This document shows positions 18,090 through 27,329 of a stretch of 64,000 bases of DNA, one piece after another. Location of the stretch: NCBI GenBank assembly GCA_030431255.1, contig JAUIJL010000014.1, positions 1 through 64,000 on the forward strand, written 5' to 3'. The notes beneath the pieces are model-generated. The model was not told where the DNA came from. It ran no database searches and saw only the letters and a list, made by a program, of their open reading frames with translations. A program made the translations under genes and the position numbers. This DNA is from Thermoanaerobaculia bacterium (GTDB lineage: Bacteria; Acidobacteriota; Thermoanaerobaculia; Multivoradales; J023). Numbering within the stretch: position 1 is the first letter of the stretch; every line of letters starts with the position of its first letter.

Positions 18090-20357
18090 TTAGTCGTTCG
18101 CGGTCACTTTCACGTTGTCGAAATAAGCTTCGACCGGCGCGAAGGTGTAGAGGCCCGGGGATCCGCTGTCGATCGGCATCGGATCTTCCACCGTCACGGT
18201 CCAATCGGCGGGCTCGTCCTCACCGCGCTTCCAAACCTTACCGCGGATCAACGCGTTGCCGTCTTGCACATCGACCCGCAGCTTTAGGGTATACCAGGGG
18301 CCGATTTCCCACTCGAAGGGGAATTGCTTCATCATCCGACGCTCGGACGTCCAGCTCTCGACCTGAATTCGCTGGTGGGCGCCCTGTAGATCCATGGTGT
18401 AGCCGCCGTTGACCACGCCCAAGTCGGTGATCCGTCGGCCGCTCTTATTGGAATTACCTTTGACGTCCGCTTGGACCGTATAACCGGTCATATCCGAAGG
18501 ACCGAAGAACATGGTCGCGCGCGGCGCGCCCCGCGGTGCTTTGGGTTGGACGAGAATCTTGCTGTCGTCGGTCGAGCGGGCTTGGGCACCTTTGCCGACA
18601 CCCATCCAGCCCTTCGGCGGTTTGCCGTCCGGAACCGCTTCGAAGTCGAAGCCCCAGGGCAGGGGACCGGCAACTCGCACATTGGCGACACCGGAGGCTT
18701 CCCCGACCTTAGCCATGACTTTGAAGTTCTGGGTGCCTTTGATCTTCGAGCCGTCGAAGGTCACCTTGCCGTCGGCTATGGTGGCGCCTTCGCCTTCGAC
18801 CGACCACGTCACCGAGTCGGCGGCGCCCAAGGGACGACCCTGGGCGTCGAAAGTGTGCACCGAGTAGGTCACGCTTTCGTCGCTGTGGATCACGGCCACG
18901 TTGGGTATCACCTGCACGGTGGCCACCGGGCCTTCGCCCTTGGCAGGGGCAGCCATCTCGGCTTTGGCCGGTTTCGCATAGGGTTTGGATTTATCGCCCA
19001 GGCAGTAGATGCCTTCTTCGGAGGTGACGTAAAGACGGCCACCGGAGATCGCGAACGAGCCGTAGGTTTCGGCGTAGCGCTCCCCGCTGGGCATGTCGAT
19101 GTGCACCTCGCTGATCACTTTGCCCGAGGTCTCACCGGGCTCGATGATGCGGATATTGCCGTTGACCTCGGTGATGTAGATCTTGCCGTCGGCGACCACC
19201 GGCGAGCCTTTGCCGACGGTGCCGTAGTTGACGTGCCAGATGGTCTTGCCGGTCTTGGCGTCGATGGCGTGGAGGTTGGCGGAGTTGTCGGCAATGTAGA
19301 CACGGCCGCCGTGCACGGCCGGAGACACGTAACCCGCTTGCAGCTCCTCGATGCGCCACAGCTCTTTGCTTTGGGTGATGTCGCCGGAAGCTCCTTTGAT
19401 GTCGAACGCGACGACCCTGCCCATCACTCGGGTGTCGACGTTCTCTTCGCTGTGGGCGGCATAGACGACGCCGTCGGACACCACCGGCGAGCTGTTGAGA
19501 CCCCGTTGGCTGAGGTGGAATTTCCACAGGCTCTCACCGGTGCGGGCGTCGAGGCCGTAAATGAAACCGTCGGCACCACCGCCGATCAACTGACGTCGAC
19601 CGTCGAGCTCGGTGATCACCGGCGAGGAGTAAGTGTTCAGATCTTTGAGGGTTGAGCCCTTTTCGGAGACCCACAGGACGTCGCCGGTTTTTTTGTCGAA
19701 GGCCACCCAGCGGTCACCACCGCCGACGTTGGTGCCCCAAGAGGCGGAAATCACATGGGCGATCACCCGGTTCTCGTCCACCACGGGAGTGTTGGTCCGA
19801 CCGCCGTAACCCGAGAAACGTCCGAAGTCCTCTCCGAGACGCCACTCCCACACCGTGTTTCCCTCGGCGTCGAAGGCGACGAAACGTCCGTTGACGAATT
19901 GGGCATAGACGTAACCGGTTTCCGAATCCGCGGCGACGTCACCCCAGCCCACGCGATTCCACGGCACGGCGGTGTGGTAGACGTTGAAACCGCGCTTCCA
20001 AAGCTGCTCGCCGGTGTTAGCGTCCCAACAGGCCACGGCTTCTTGGCGGTGGATGCCTTCGCCCATACGGCCGTTGGCGCACACACGGCCATCGACCACC
20101 ACCGGCGTGGATCGGCCGACGAAGTCGCTGCGCCAGATCAAATTCAGGCCGTCTCTCGACCAATCGTCGATCAGCCCGGTCTCGGCGGAAACACCGGTGT
20201 GCTCGGGACCGCGCCAGTGGGTCCACTCCCCGGCCATAGCCGAGGTCGCGCACAGGAGCGCCATCATCACCAGGGTCCCAATGGTGGCGGTCCCTATGGT
20301 GGCGACGTCGGCAACTCGAAGAGCTCTTCTTCCTCTCATAAATCTCGGTTCCTTCAT
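18090..20357 (-). CDS. Exported PQQ-binding-like beta-propeller protein with Ig-like and C-terminal LamG/DUF1080-like domain
   Basis: TSAMAGEWTHWRGPEHTGVSAETGLIDDW, blades NTGEQLWKR, KTGDVLWVS, RTGESLWKF, KTGKTIWHV; C-term FDFEAVPDGKPPKGW...MTGYTVQADVK...GSPGLYTFAPVEAYFDNVKV. Confidence 0.85.
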   Translation of the reverse strand: MKEPRFMRGRRALRVADVATIGTATIGTLVMMALLCATSAMAGEWTHWRGPEHTGVSAETGLIDDWSRDGLNLIWRSDFVGRSTPVVVDGRVCANGRMGEGIHRQEAVACWDANTGEQLWKRGFNVYHTAVPWNRVGWGDVAADSETGYVYAQFVNGRFVAFDAEGNTVWEWRLGEDFGRFSGYGGRTNTPVVDENRVIAHVISASWGTNVGGGDRWVAFDKKTGDVLWVSEKGSTLKDLNTYSSPVITELDGRRQLIGGGADGFIYGLDARTGESLWKFHLSQRGLNSSPVVSDGVVYAAHSEENVDTRVMGRVVAFDIKGASGDITQSKELWRIEELQAGYVSPAVHGGRVYIADNSANLHAIDAKTGKTIWHVNYGTVGKGSPVVADGKIYITEVNGNIRIIEPGETSGKVISEVHIDMPSGERYAETYGSFAISGGRLYVTSEEGIYCLGDKSKPYAKPAKAEMAAPAKGEGPVATVQVIPNVAVIHSDESVTYSVHTFDAQGRPLGAADSVTWSVEGEGATIADGKVTFDGSKIKGTQNFKVMAKVGEASGVANVRVAGPLPWGFDFEAVPDGKPPKGWMGVGKGAQARSTDDSKILVQPKAPRGAPRATMFFGPSDMTGYTVQADVKGNSNKSGRRITDLGVVNGGYTMDLQGAHQRIQVESWTSERRMMKQFPFEWEIGPWYTLKLRVDVQDGNALIRGKVWKRGEDEPADWTVTVEDPMPIDSGSPGLYTFAPVEAYFDNVKVTAND

Positions 20358-20624
20358 GGGTGGTTGATACTGGATTCTCTATTCAGCAATGTCTTAAAGC
20401 GATCAGCGTCTCAAAGCGGTCAGGTCTTATTTGGCAATTGGGTCTATTTCGGCAGTGTGACTCACTCGGCAATCGCATGTCGGGATCACGGATCTCTTCG
20501 ATACCCATGATTACGGATACTTCGTTCCGAGGTCTGAATAGTGCTGTAAAAACAGTGTAAATCGGGGTTTTTAGGCCTCCAAATGAAGATTCGAGCAGCT
20601 CACGATTCAAGGCCGAAAGCTTCA

Positions 20625-22562
20625 TCAGTAGCCGCCGAAAACTAGGATGAGACGATGGTGGCCAGTGTGGGGGCCCCGCTCGAGGTCGAGCCACCAACAG
20701 TCCAATCGGCAGGCCGATCCGTCGCGCGTGCGCCCAGGCAAGCGGCCCATCCAATTGCGTCCCTCCTGGGTGGCGACCTTGGCCGCGGTGAGCTCCGGGC
20801 TGTGGTCGAAGATCGACCCGAAAGCGCCGCCGGACTCGCTTCGACCGGGATCGGCCAGATTGTGATCGGCCGCCGGATTGGCGAAAACAATGCGTCCCGC
20901 GTTGTCCACCACCAAGGCGGGGGTTTCGCATCGGCTCAGCAGCTCCCGTTGTTTCCGGCGGTCGAGCCGGAGGTCTTCCCGGCGTGAAAGATCCGTGCAC
21001 AAGGCGACATAGCAGTCCTCGTCGTCCACCCGCAGGCTCTCGGCGGAGAAGAGCACGGTATGCCGTTGCTTGCGTCGATCGATCAGCTCGAGCTCGAAAT
21101 CCCGAACGCTCCCCTGTCGGCGCATGTGGCGATCCAAGGCCCGCCAGCGATCGTTGGTTTCGTCGAGAAGATCCGGGAATCGCAGGTGGCCCAGCTCACG
21201 GGCTTCGATTCCCAACATATTCAGATATTGCTCGTTGGCCTCCAGGTGTCGCCCGTCTCGCCGGGTCATGACCGCCAAGGCGTAGGGACACGTGCGGAAG
21301 GCTTTGGCGTATTTTTCCCGGGAGTAGTAGATGGCTTCGTCGGCTTGTTTACGCTCGTTGACCATCTTCAACCGCCGATCCCCGGCGGCGAGAGTCCTCT
21401 GAATGCGTTTCTGCTCGGTCAGGATCGAGATCAATCGGCCGGTGGTGATTTGCTGCTGGGCGTAGGCCAAACCACCCAAGGTGAGGGTCCAGAAGAGCAT
21501 CCAGATTTCCCGGGTTTCCTCATACGCGGGCGAAAAGAGGCCGGAATAAGAGCCGAAGCTGCCGTAGCCGACAAAGTGCAGCACCGGCACCCCGAGGGCG
21601 AGCAACAAGGTTCTGAACTCGAGGCCGAGGCGGCTGGCTTCCACCGGGTCGGACACCGGCTCGGAGCCGGGTTGCGCGGGCCTCCAATCCGAGGGGAAGG
21701 GGTGGTCGCGCAGCTGCACGGCGGCGATCAGAAACGCCGTGGCGGTCACCGTCAGCAGGGAGAGCAAGGTGACCAGGGGCTCGGCCGGATCGACGCTGTG
21801 GAATCCGTGGAAGAGTATTTGACAGCTCGCTGCGAGGGCGATCGCCCGATAAATGGACCGCCATTTGAGGTCGTCCGTGGCGAAGCTCAGAGAGAAGAAG
21901 CGAATGCTCAGCAGGCCGGCCAAAATGGTGAAGAGGTAAGCCGTGGGCCGCACGACACTTTCCTGCAAGGCACTGTCCTGCAAGGCACTTTCCGGAACCG
22001 CCCCTTCCAACCGACCGTCGATGACCACCGGAGTGACGGCGAAATACCCGAATAAGCCGATTCCCAAGAGGCTGACGGTGAGCAAGCTCAGCCGTCGCTC
22101 GATGTGTTCCGAGCGCCAAAAGCCCTCCCGATGGGGCTGTGTTTCCGACGCCAACAAGAGCATGACGTAGGCCACGAAGAGCAGGCCTCGGTTGATCAAG
22201 GGAAACCACGGCGAGCCGATTCCGGCCAACGAGGGAAGCACGATCAGCAGCGAGCCCAAGAAGAAGTAGGAGGTGATTTCCAGGTCGAGCCAGAATCGGT
22301 GCTCGAATCGATCTCCGACCCGACTAGCCCGTGCTCGCAAGGCCACGGTCCAGGTGATCACCAAAAGGGTCGGGAGGGCGTAGCCGAGCACCGCGCGAGC
22401 CGTGGCTTGGGGCAATCCCAAAAAGGGCGTCATCATGGCGCCGAGCCAAGCCAATGCCGCGATTTGAAGGTAGGCGTCGGTGGGCAGCCGGTCGAGAATC
22501 GCGTCGGTCAGCGGGAACCTCGGCGGTCGGGGATGTCCTCCATGGGATCGAGAGGAGGTCAT
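20625..22562 (-). CDS. Multi-TM protein with C-terminal PAS domains, no kinase/GGDEF output seen
   Basis: N-terminal hydrophobic helices; PAS-like SREKYAKAFRTCPYALAVMTRRDGRHLEANEQYLNMLGI and LLSRCETPALVVDNAGRIVFANPAAD. Start ATG at 22562 overlaps upstream stop (ATGA). Confidence 0.75.
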   Translation of the reverse strand: MTSSRSHGGHPRPPRFPLTDAILDRLPTDAYLQIAALAWLGAMMTPFLGLPQATARAVLGYALPTLLVITWTVALRARASRVGDRFEHRFWLDLEITSYFFLGSLLIVLPSLAGIGSPWFPLINRGLLFVAYVMLLLASETQPHREGFWRSEHIERRLSLLTVSLLGIGLFGYFAVTPVVIDGRLEGAVPESALQDSALQESVVRPTAYLFTILAGLLSIRFFSLSFATDDLKWRSIYRAIALAASCQILFHGFHSVDPAEPLVTLLSLLTVTATAFLIAAVQLRDHPFPSDWRPAQPGSEPVSDPVEASRLGLEFRTLLLALGVPVLHFVGYGSFGSYSGLFSPAYEETREIWMLFWTLTLGGLAYAQQQITTGRLISILTEQKRIQRTLAAGDRRLKMVNERKQADEAIYYSREKYAKAFRTCPYALAVMTRRDGRHLEANEQYLNMLGIEARELGHLRFPDLLDETNDRWRALDRHMRRQGSVRDFELELIDRRKQRHTVLFSAESLRVDDEDCYVALCTDLSRREDLRLDRRKQRELLSRCETPALVVDNAGRIVFANPAADHNLADPGRSESGGAFGSIFDHSPELTAAKVATQEGRNWMGRLPGRTRDGSACRLDCWWLDLERGPHTGHHRLILVFGGY

Positions 22563-24523
22563 GGAAGCCCGAGGCTCCGGTTGAAGGCTCTCGGTTCCTT
22601 GCGCGACGGGCTGGCGAAGGTGATCCGTCCCGACGCGCTCGCCTCCGGATGCTGGTCGTCGGGCTGCGCCTCCCAATCGGAGGTGAAGCAAGTCAGACGC
22701 AAGGGCCGACCGTCGCCGCTGGTCGCCCGTCCGCGGTAAATCCGGTGGTCACCCCCCGAGGTCCTCCGACCATGGGACGCCACAGGCAGTCCCACCGCTT
22801 CGGCCGGCTCTCCCAAAACCGTATGCTCCTCGCGGCCGAAAAGCGCGGTCGCCGATCGGCTCCAGAACAGGACTTGGTCATGGTGGTCGGTGGCGAAGAC
22901 CGCCGTGCCGGAAGGGCTCAGAAGATCGATCTCCGAGATCGGGCTGTAGGTGGAGGCATCGCGAACGATGGACAGAATCAAGCGCTCGTTACCGGTGTGG
23001 ATCAGCTCGAAGGAGGCATAGAGGCGTTGCGGCTCTTCGTGCTCGGGGCCCCCGGATCGTTGCAGGGACGGTGGAGCCCAGGCCATATCCCGCAGACCTC
23101 CGCGGGTCAGGACGGATCTTAAAATAGAGTCCCTTTGTGACTCGTCGGCCCAATAGCCCAGCTCCAGGGTGCTGCGGCCGATCACTGACTCGGGCTCGCT
23201 GCCGACCAAACGACAAAAGCTCTCGTTGACGTCGAGAACGACCCCGCCCTGAACAGTGCTGATCATCATGCCGTCCGGGCTCAAGCGAAAAGCGATGGCG
23301 AACTTCCGCTCCGACTGCTCGAGCTCGCGAAAACCCCGCTGACGCTCCACCAAGACCCGCAAGTCCTGCTCGCTCGATTGCAGCTGCTCGCCCATGGCCC
23401 GGTGTTTCTGCCACAGGTTGATGGTTTCGTGCTCGACCCAATATCGCTGGGCGGCGGCATAGATGCCGAGCACGACGACCGCCACCAGCACCAATAGCTC
23501 CCGTGCCTCCCGGTGGGCCTCGGGAAGCACCCCCAGACGATGCAGCAAGATATGCAGGAAGGGGAGGGTCAACGCCCAAAGAAGCGTCGTATTGCGATGG
23601 GCGCTGCTCAGATCGAGGCTCACCATCGAGCCGACTTTGCGGCTGCCGCTGCCGGCGAAGGTCAGTCGGTTGAGGCCGGCGGCGATCATCAAGAACCAAG
23701 AAGCACTCCCAAAGGCGAGCCGGCTGATCCAATCCGTGCCGTCGATCTCGAGGAAAGGCAGCCAATCCGCCGCCAGAATCGCGACGAAAGCCGCGGCCAG
23801 AGCGCGATATTGGAATCGCCAGCGCAGGGAGCCGGTCTCGAGGCTGAAGAGGGTGAAACGTCCGGCGAGGAAAGCGGCGAGGGTGGAATAGAGCAACAGA
23901 CTTTGTTGCTCAGAGCCCGCGGCTTGCGGATTCAGCCGGCTCAGCCCTTGCCAAGGTCCGCTTTGCCAGTGGGATATGCCCGGGAAATAGAGCAGCAGGC
24001 TGACGACGAAAAGCGCCGCAGCGGGCTGAACCCAAATCGAATCGAGGCGGGTGGTGTCCGCGGAGCGCCGTCGATCGGGTCTCAGCTCGGCGGCACAAAT
24101 GGTCAAGGCAAAGAATATTCCCAGGCTGAGATCCGAAACCCACGAGGTCCAGCCCAGGGCTCCGTCCTGCGTCGAAGAGGGCAAGAGGAATATGGTGATC
24201 TGGGAGACCACGAACGCCGCCTGCGCGGGCAACATGAACAGCCAGAATCGTCGCTCACGGAGGTAGGTGCAGCGCCCCAAGCAGGTGGTGGCCGCGGGCA
24301 AAACCCACAACGCCATGAACACCACCGCCAGTCGGGCGATCCAGAAAAAAACCGACTCGGAGGGAGTGGGCGGAGGAGCCCAAAGGAGAGCTGCGCCGAG
24401 AATTAGACCGATCCCGAGGCCCGTGGCGACCCACGGATCCGTCCGCAGGATCCGGAATAGGGCCTCCTGCCATGCCTCGATCCTGTGCTCGTTGGGCAAG
24501 CTCATCGGAAGGGAAAAACGCAA
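22559..24523 (-). CDS. Multi-TM protein with PAS domains, paralog of the preceding gene
   Basis: Same architecture: TM block, SERKFAIAFRLSPDGMMISTVQGGVVLDVNESFCRLVGSEPESVIGRS, LLSPSGTAVFATDHHDQVLFWSRSATALFG. Confidence 0.75.
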   Translation of the reverse strand: MRFSLPMSLPNEHRIEAWQEALFRILRTDPWVATGLGIGLILGAALLWAPPPTPSESVFFWIARLAVVFMALWVLPAATTCLGRCTYLRERRFWLFMLPAQAAFVVSQITIFLLPSSTQDGALGWTSWVSDLSLGIFFALTICAAELRPDRRRSADTTRLDSIWVQPAAALFVVSLLLYFPGISHWQSGPWQGLSRLNPQAAGSEQQSLLLYSTLAAFLAGRFTLFSLETGSLRWRFQYRALAAAFVAILAADWLPFLEIDGTDWISRLAFGSASWFLMIAAGLNRLTFAGSGSRKVGSMVSLDLSSAHRNTTLLWALTLPFLHILLHRLGVLPEAHREARELLVLVAVVVLGIYAAAQRYWVEHETINLWQKHRAMGEQLQSSEQDLRVLVERQRGFRELEQSERKFAIAFRLSPDGMMISTVQGGVVLDVNESFCRLVGSEPESVIGRSTLELGYWADESQRDSILRSVLTRGGLRDMAWAPPSLQRSGGPEHEEPQRLYASFELIHTGNERLILSIVRDASTYSPISEIDLLSPSGTAVFATDHHDQVLFWSRSATALFGREEHTVLGEPAEAVGLPVASHGRRTSGGDHRIYRGRATSGDGRPLRLTCFTSDWEAQPDDQHPEASASGRITFASPSRKEPRAFNRSLGLP

Positions 24524-24719
24524 TGTCCTCGCTTAAAATTGAGTAGGTGAATTGTTCCAAGTTCCGGCGGCAGAAGCAAGACTCGCCGGGGGCCTCGGCG
24601 GGTGATCACGGGCTCGCGGATCGGCTCCCCGCCGGATATGCTTCCGATCGAGGAAAACCCGACCAAGAGCCATATGGGCTTGGTCTCAGCATGCGATGGT
24701 CCAAGGGGATGGCGACACG

Positions 24720-26324
24720 ATGAGATTTGGTGAAGCGCTGGTCGAAGCGGGCGCGTTGAATCGCGACCAGCTGGCAAAAGCGCTGGAGATGCAAAAGATC
24801 TTGGGGGGACGGCTGGGCAGCAATCTCTTGGAGCTCGGCATGGTGGACGAAAACACTTTGCTCGATCATTTGGGGCGTTTTCGTGCGACCCAAACCGTCC
24901 GGGCGGAAGAGCTCAAACGTATTCCCGCGCCGGTGTTGCGCTCCATTCCACGCAAACTGGCCTTGAGATATCGGCTGATTCCCTACCAGGTGCGGGGAAA
25001 AACGCTTTATGTGGCCTCCAAGGACCCGGGCGACGCCTTGCAAGAGGACGAGATTTCCTTCCTCACCTCGTTCATGGTGAGGACCCATCTAGCCCTCGAG
25101 TTTCATTTGGATGTGGCGTTGCACCGCTATTTCAAATCACCCCTCGATCAACGCTTCGTGGCATTGACCCGGCGTTTGGCCGCCGGCTCCACCGTAGCGA
25201 GCAGCTCAGCGCCGAGCAGCCCACCGCCGAGCAGCCCACCGCCCAGCAACTCGTCTCCCGGCGCCTTCGGACCCAGCCCCGGATCTACGGGTAGAGCGCC
25301 AACCTCGATTCCATCGATCCAAGGCCCGCCGAGCACGGCACCTCCGTCCGTGGGCGGCGGGGCCGGCGCGCCGACTTCACCGGTGTCGTCGGTGTCTTCG
25401 TCCGCTTCGACCCCCGGGTCGCAGCCCACCTCGTCGCAGGCTGTGCCCTCCGCTCCGCCGGCACCCCGCCCTGCTCCGTCGACCCTCGGGCAGGCCGCGG
25501 AGCCCGGGACCGGCTCCGGGTCAACCGGACCGCAGGCTCCGTTTCGAAATTTGAGCACCCCCGAGCCCAGCATGGAATTTATCGAGCTCGACGCCGATGA
25601 CCTCGCCTTGCTCCGCGGATCGGAGAGCGGTGCCCCGGCGGAGATTCCGCAGGCGGCACCCACGGCTCCGGCCTTCGGTCCCGGAATCGGTGAGCTGTTG
25701 CCCGATGAGCCGTCAGCGGAGGTCCTCGGCGGTCCGGAAGCTCACGAAAGCGAGCAGGTGCCTTCCGAGCAGGACTTCGAATCGGACGAGCCGTTCGGCA
25801 TGCCCGAGGGCGCCGATTTGGAGGACCAGCTGATCTGGGCGTCTCGAGAGCTGCAGGCGGCGGATATCCGCGACGAGATCGGCGATGTGCTGTTGGAATT
25901 CGCCTCCGCCCACTACCGGCGACGGGCCTTGGTGATCCGTCGCAAAGATGAGCTGGTGGGCTGGATGGCCTCCGGCGAGGGATTGGGCGGGCAAGCCGAT
26001 ACCGGCTCGATCCGCGAGCTGAGCTTGGCGGGCAGCGCGCCGTCGGTCTTCTTTGGTCTCCAAGAGGCGGGTAGCTTCTGGTTGGGGCCGCTGCCCCTCT
26101 TGCCGGCCAATCGCCTGCTGATCGAAGCACTGGGAGATCCCGCGCCGAAGGATTGTCTGGTGCTGCCGATCAGCCTGCGGTCGAAAATCGTCGGTTATCT
26201 CTATGCCGACAACCTCGACGACGGCGTCGCGGGCACCCCGGTGGCGGAGATGAAAAGATTGGTGGCCAAGGCCGGCTTGGCCTTTGAGGTCTACATTCTG
26301 AAAAACAAGATCCGGATGATGTGA
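24720..26324 (+). CDS. GspE/PilB N-terminal (MshEN-like) domain protein with Pro/Ser linker
   Basis: MRFGEALVEAGALNRDQLAKALEMQKILGGRLGSNLLELGMVDENTLLDHL; long P/S/G-rich linker; C-terminal GAF-like region. Confidence 0.72.
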   Translation: MRFGEALVEAGALNRDQLAKALEMQKILGGRLGSNLLELGMVDENTLLDHLGRFRATQTVRAEELKRIPAPVLRSIPRKLALRYRLIPYQVRGKTLYVASKDPGDALQEDEISFLTSFMVRTHLALEFHLDVALHRYFKSPLDQRFVALTRRLAAGSTVASSSAPSSPPPSSPPPSNSSPGAFGPSPGSTGRAPTSIPSIQGPPSTAPPSVGGGAGAPTSPVSSVSSSASTPGSQPTSSQAVPSAPPAPRPAPSTLGQAAEPGTGSGSTGPQAPFRNLSTPEPSMEFIELDADDLALLRGSESGAPAEIPQAAPTAPAFGPGIGELLPDEPSAEVLGGPEAHESEQVPSEQDFESDEPFGMPEGADLEDQLIWASRELQAADIRDEIGDVLLEFASAHYRRRALVIRRKDELVGWMASGEGLGGQADTGSIRELSLAGSAPSVFFGLQEAGSFWLGPLPLLPANRLLIEALGDPAPKDCLVLPISLRSKIVGYLYADNLDDGVAGTPVAEMKRLVAKAGLAFEVYILKNKIRMM

Positions 26325-27169
26325 TGACCCGAGAAGAATCCAGCAAGTCCGCCCGAGCCCACGATCCATCCCCTTGGCTCGCCCTGCGCTGGCCGGCGGT
26401 CTTCGTGGTGCTCGCCCTCCTGGTTTTCCTGGCCTATCGGGAAACGTTGGACCGCGCCGGACAGAGCGTCGCGGCCGTGGGCAACGCAGCCGGAGCAGCC
26501 GCGGATCGCGTGCAGAAAATCGCCGAAGGCTTTTTTACCGGCGATGTGACGGAAAGCTTCACCTCAGCCGTCTCCAGTGTCGAAGGGGCCGGCACCGGGC
26601 GGTTGGAGGTGGCGACCGCCGAGGTGGTGGAGAAGCTGAGCCGATCCGAAGAACGGCGCATGGCCTGGGATGTGCTTTCCCTCGGCACCACCACGGTGGA
26701 AGTGGAGGTGCCGGTAACCTACCGCTACCATCTTCGCCTCGACGATCCTTGGAAGATCGAGGTCCACGGTCCCGTCTGCTTGGTGATGGCTCCGGCCATC
26801 CGTCCGAGCCTTCCCCCGGCCTTGCACACCGACCGCTTGCGCGCCCGCACGGACGAAAGCTGGTTGAGCTTCGACGGCGCGGAGAAAATGGCCGCCCTCC
26901 AGCGAAATCTGACCCCACGCCTGACCGAGCGGGCCAAAAGCCCGGGACATCTGGCCATGGTGCGAGAGCCTGCACGCAAAACCGTCGCCAAATTCGTGCG
27001 TGGCTGGCTCCTCCAACAGAATTATTGGACCGACAACAAATTCGCCACCGTGCGAGTGGTTTTTCCCGATGAGGTGGACGGCGAGCTGAACGGTGTAGAC
27101 GTCACGCCCGTGCCCGAAATCCGAATCGATCCGTCCGCGAGAAAAGCGGCACCGGATCCCGAGCCGTGA
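26321..27169 (+). CDS. Membrane-anchored hypothetical protein (possibly DUF4230-like)
   Basis: N-terminal TM WPAVFVVLALLVFLAYRETL; start overlaps upstream stop (ATGATGA). Confidence 0.6.
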   Translation: MMTREESSKSARAHDPSPWLALRWPAVFVVLALLVFLAYRETLDRAGQSVAAVGNAAGAAADRVQKIAEGFFTGDVTESFTSAVSSVEGAGTGRLEVATAEVVEKLSRSEERRMAWDVLSLGTTTVEVEVPVTYRYHLRLDDPWKIEVHGPVCLVMAPAIRPSLPPALHTDRLRARTDESWLSFDGAEKMAALQRNLTPRLTERAKSPGHLAMVREPARKTVAKFVRGWLLQQNYWTDNKFATVRVVFPDEVDGELNGVDVTPVPEIRIDPSARKAAPDPEP

Positions 27170-27239
27170 GCCACCCTCGTCGCTAGCAGACTTCTCCCAC
27201 AATTTGCTTCGGCTCGCGCAAGACTGGAAGCCAGATGTC

Positions 27240-27269
27240 AAAAAGGCGACTCGTTCGAGTCGCCTTTTT
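27240..27269. terminator. Bidirectional intrinsic terminator
   Basis: AAAAAGGCGACTCG TT CGAGTCGCCTTTTT between convergent genes. Confidence 0.9.
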
Positions 27270-27284
27270 GTTCGATAAACGCGC

Positions 27285-27307
27285 GATCTAAAGCTTTACT
27301 TTAGATC
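27285..27307. terminator. Second hairpin in the same convergent intergenic region
   Basis: GATCTAAAG CTTTA CTTTAGATC inverted repeat. Confidence 0.5.
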
Positions 27308-27329
27308 ACTTCGAATGGCCCAGGGAGCC

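Noticed and set aside
21940-21995. Short repeat gcactgtcctgcaaggcactttcctgcaag as a regulatory array
   Set aside because: In-frame duplication (ALQDSALQESV) in a loop of the TM-PAS protein; likely simple coding slippage.
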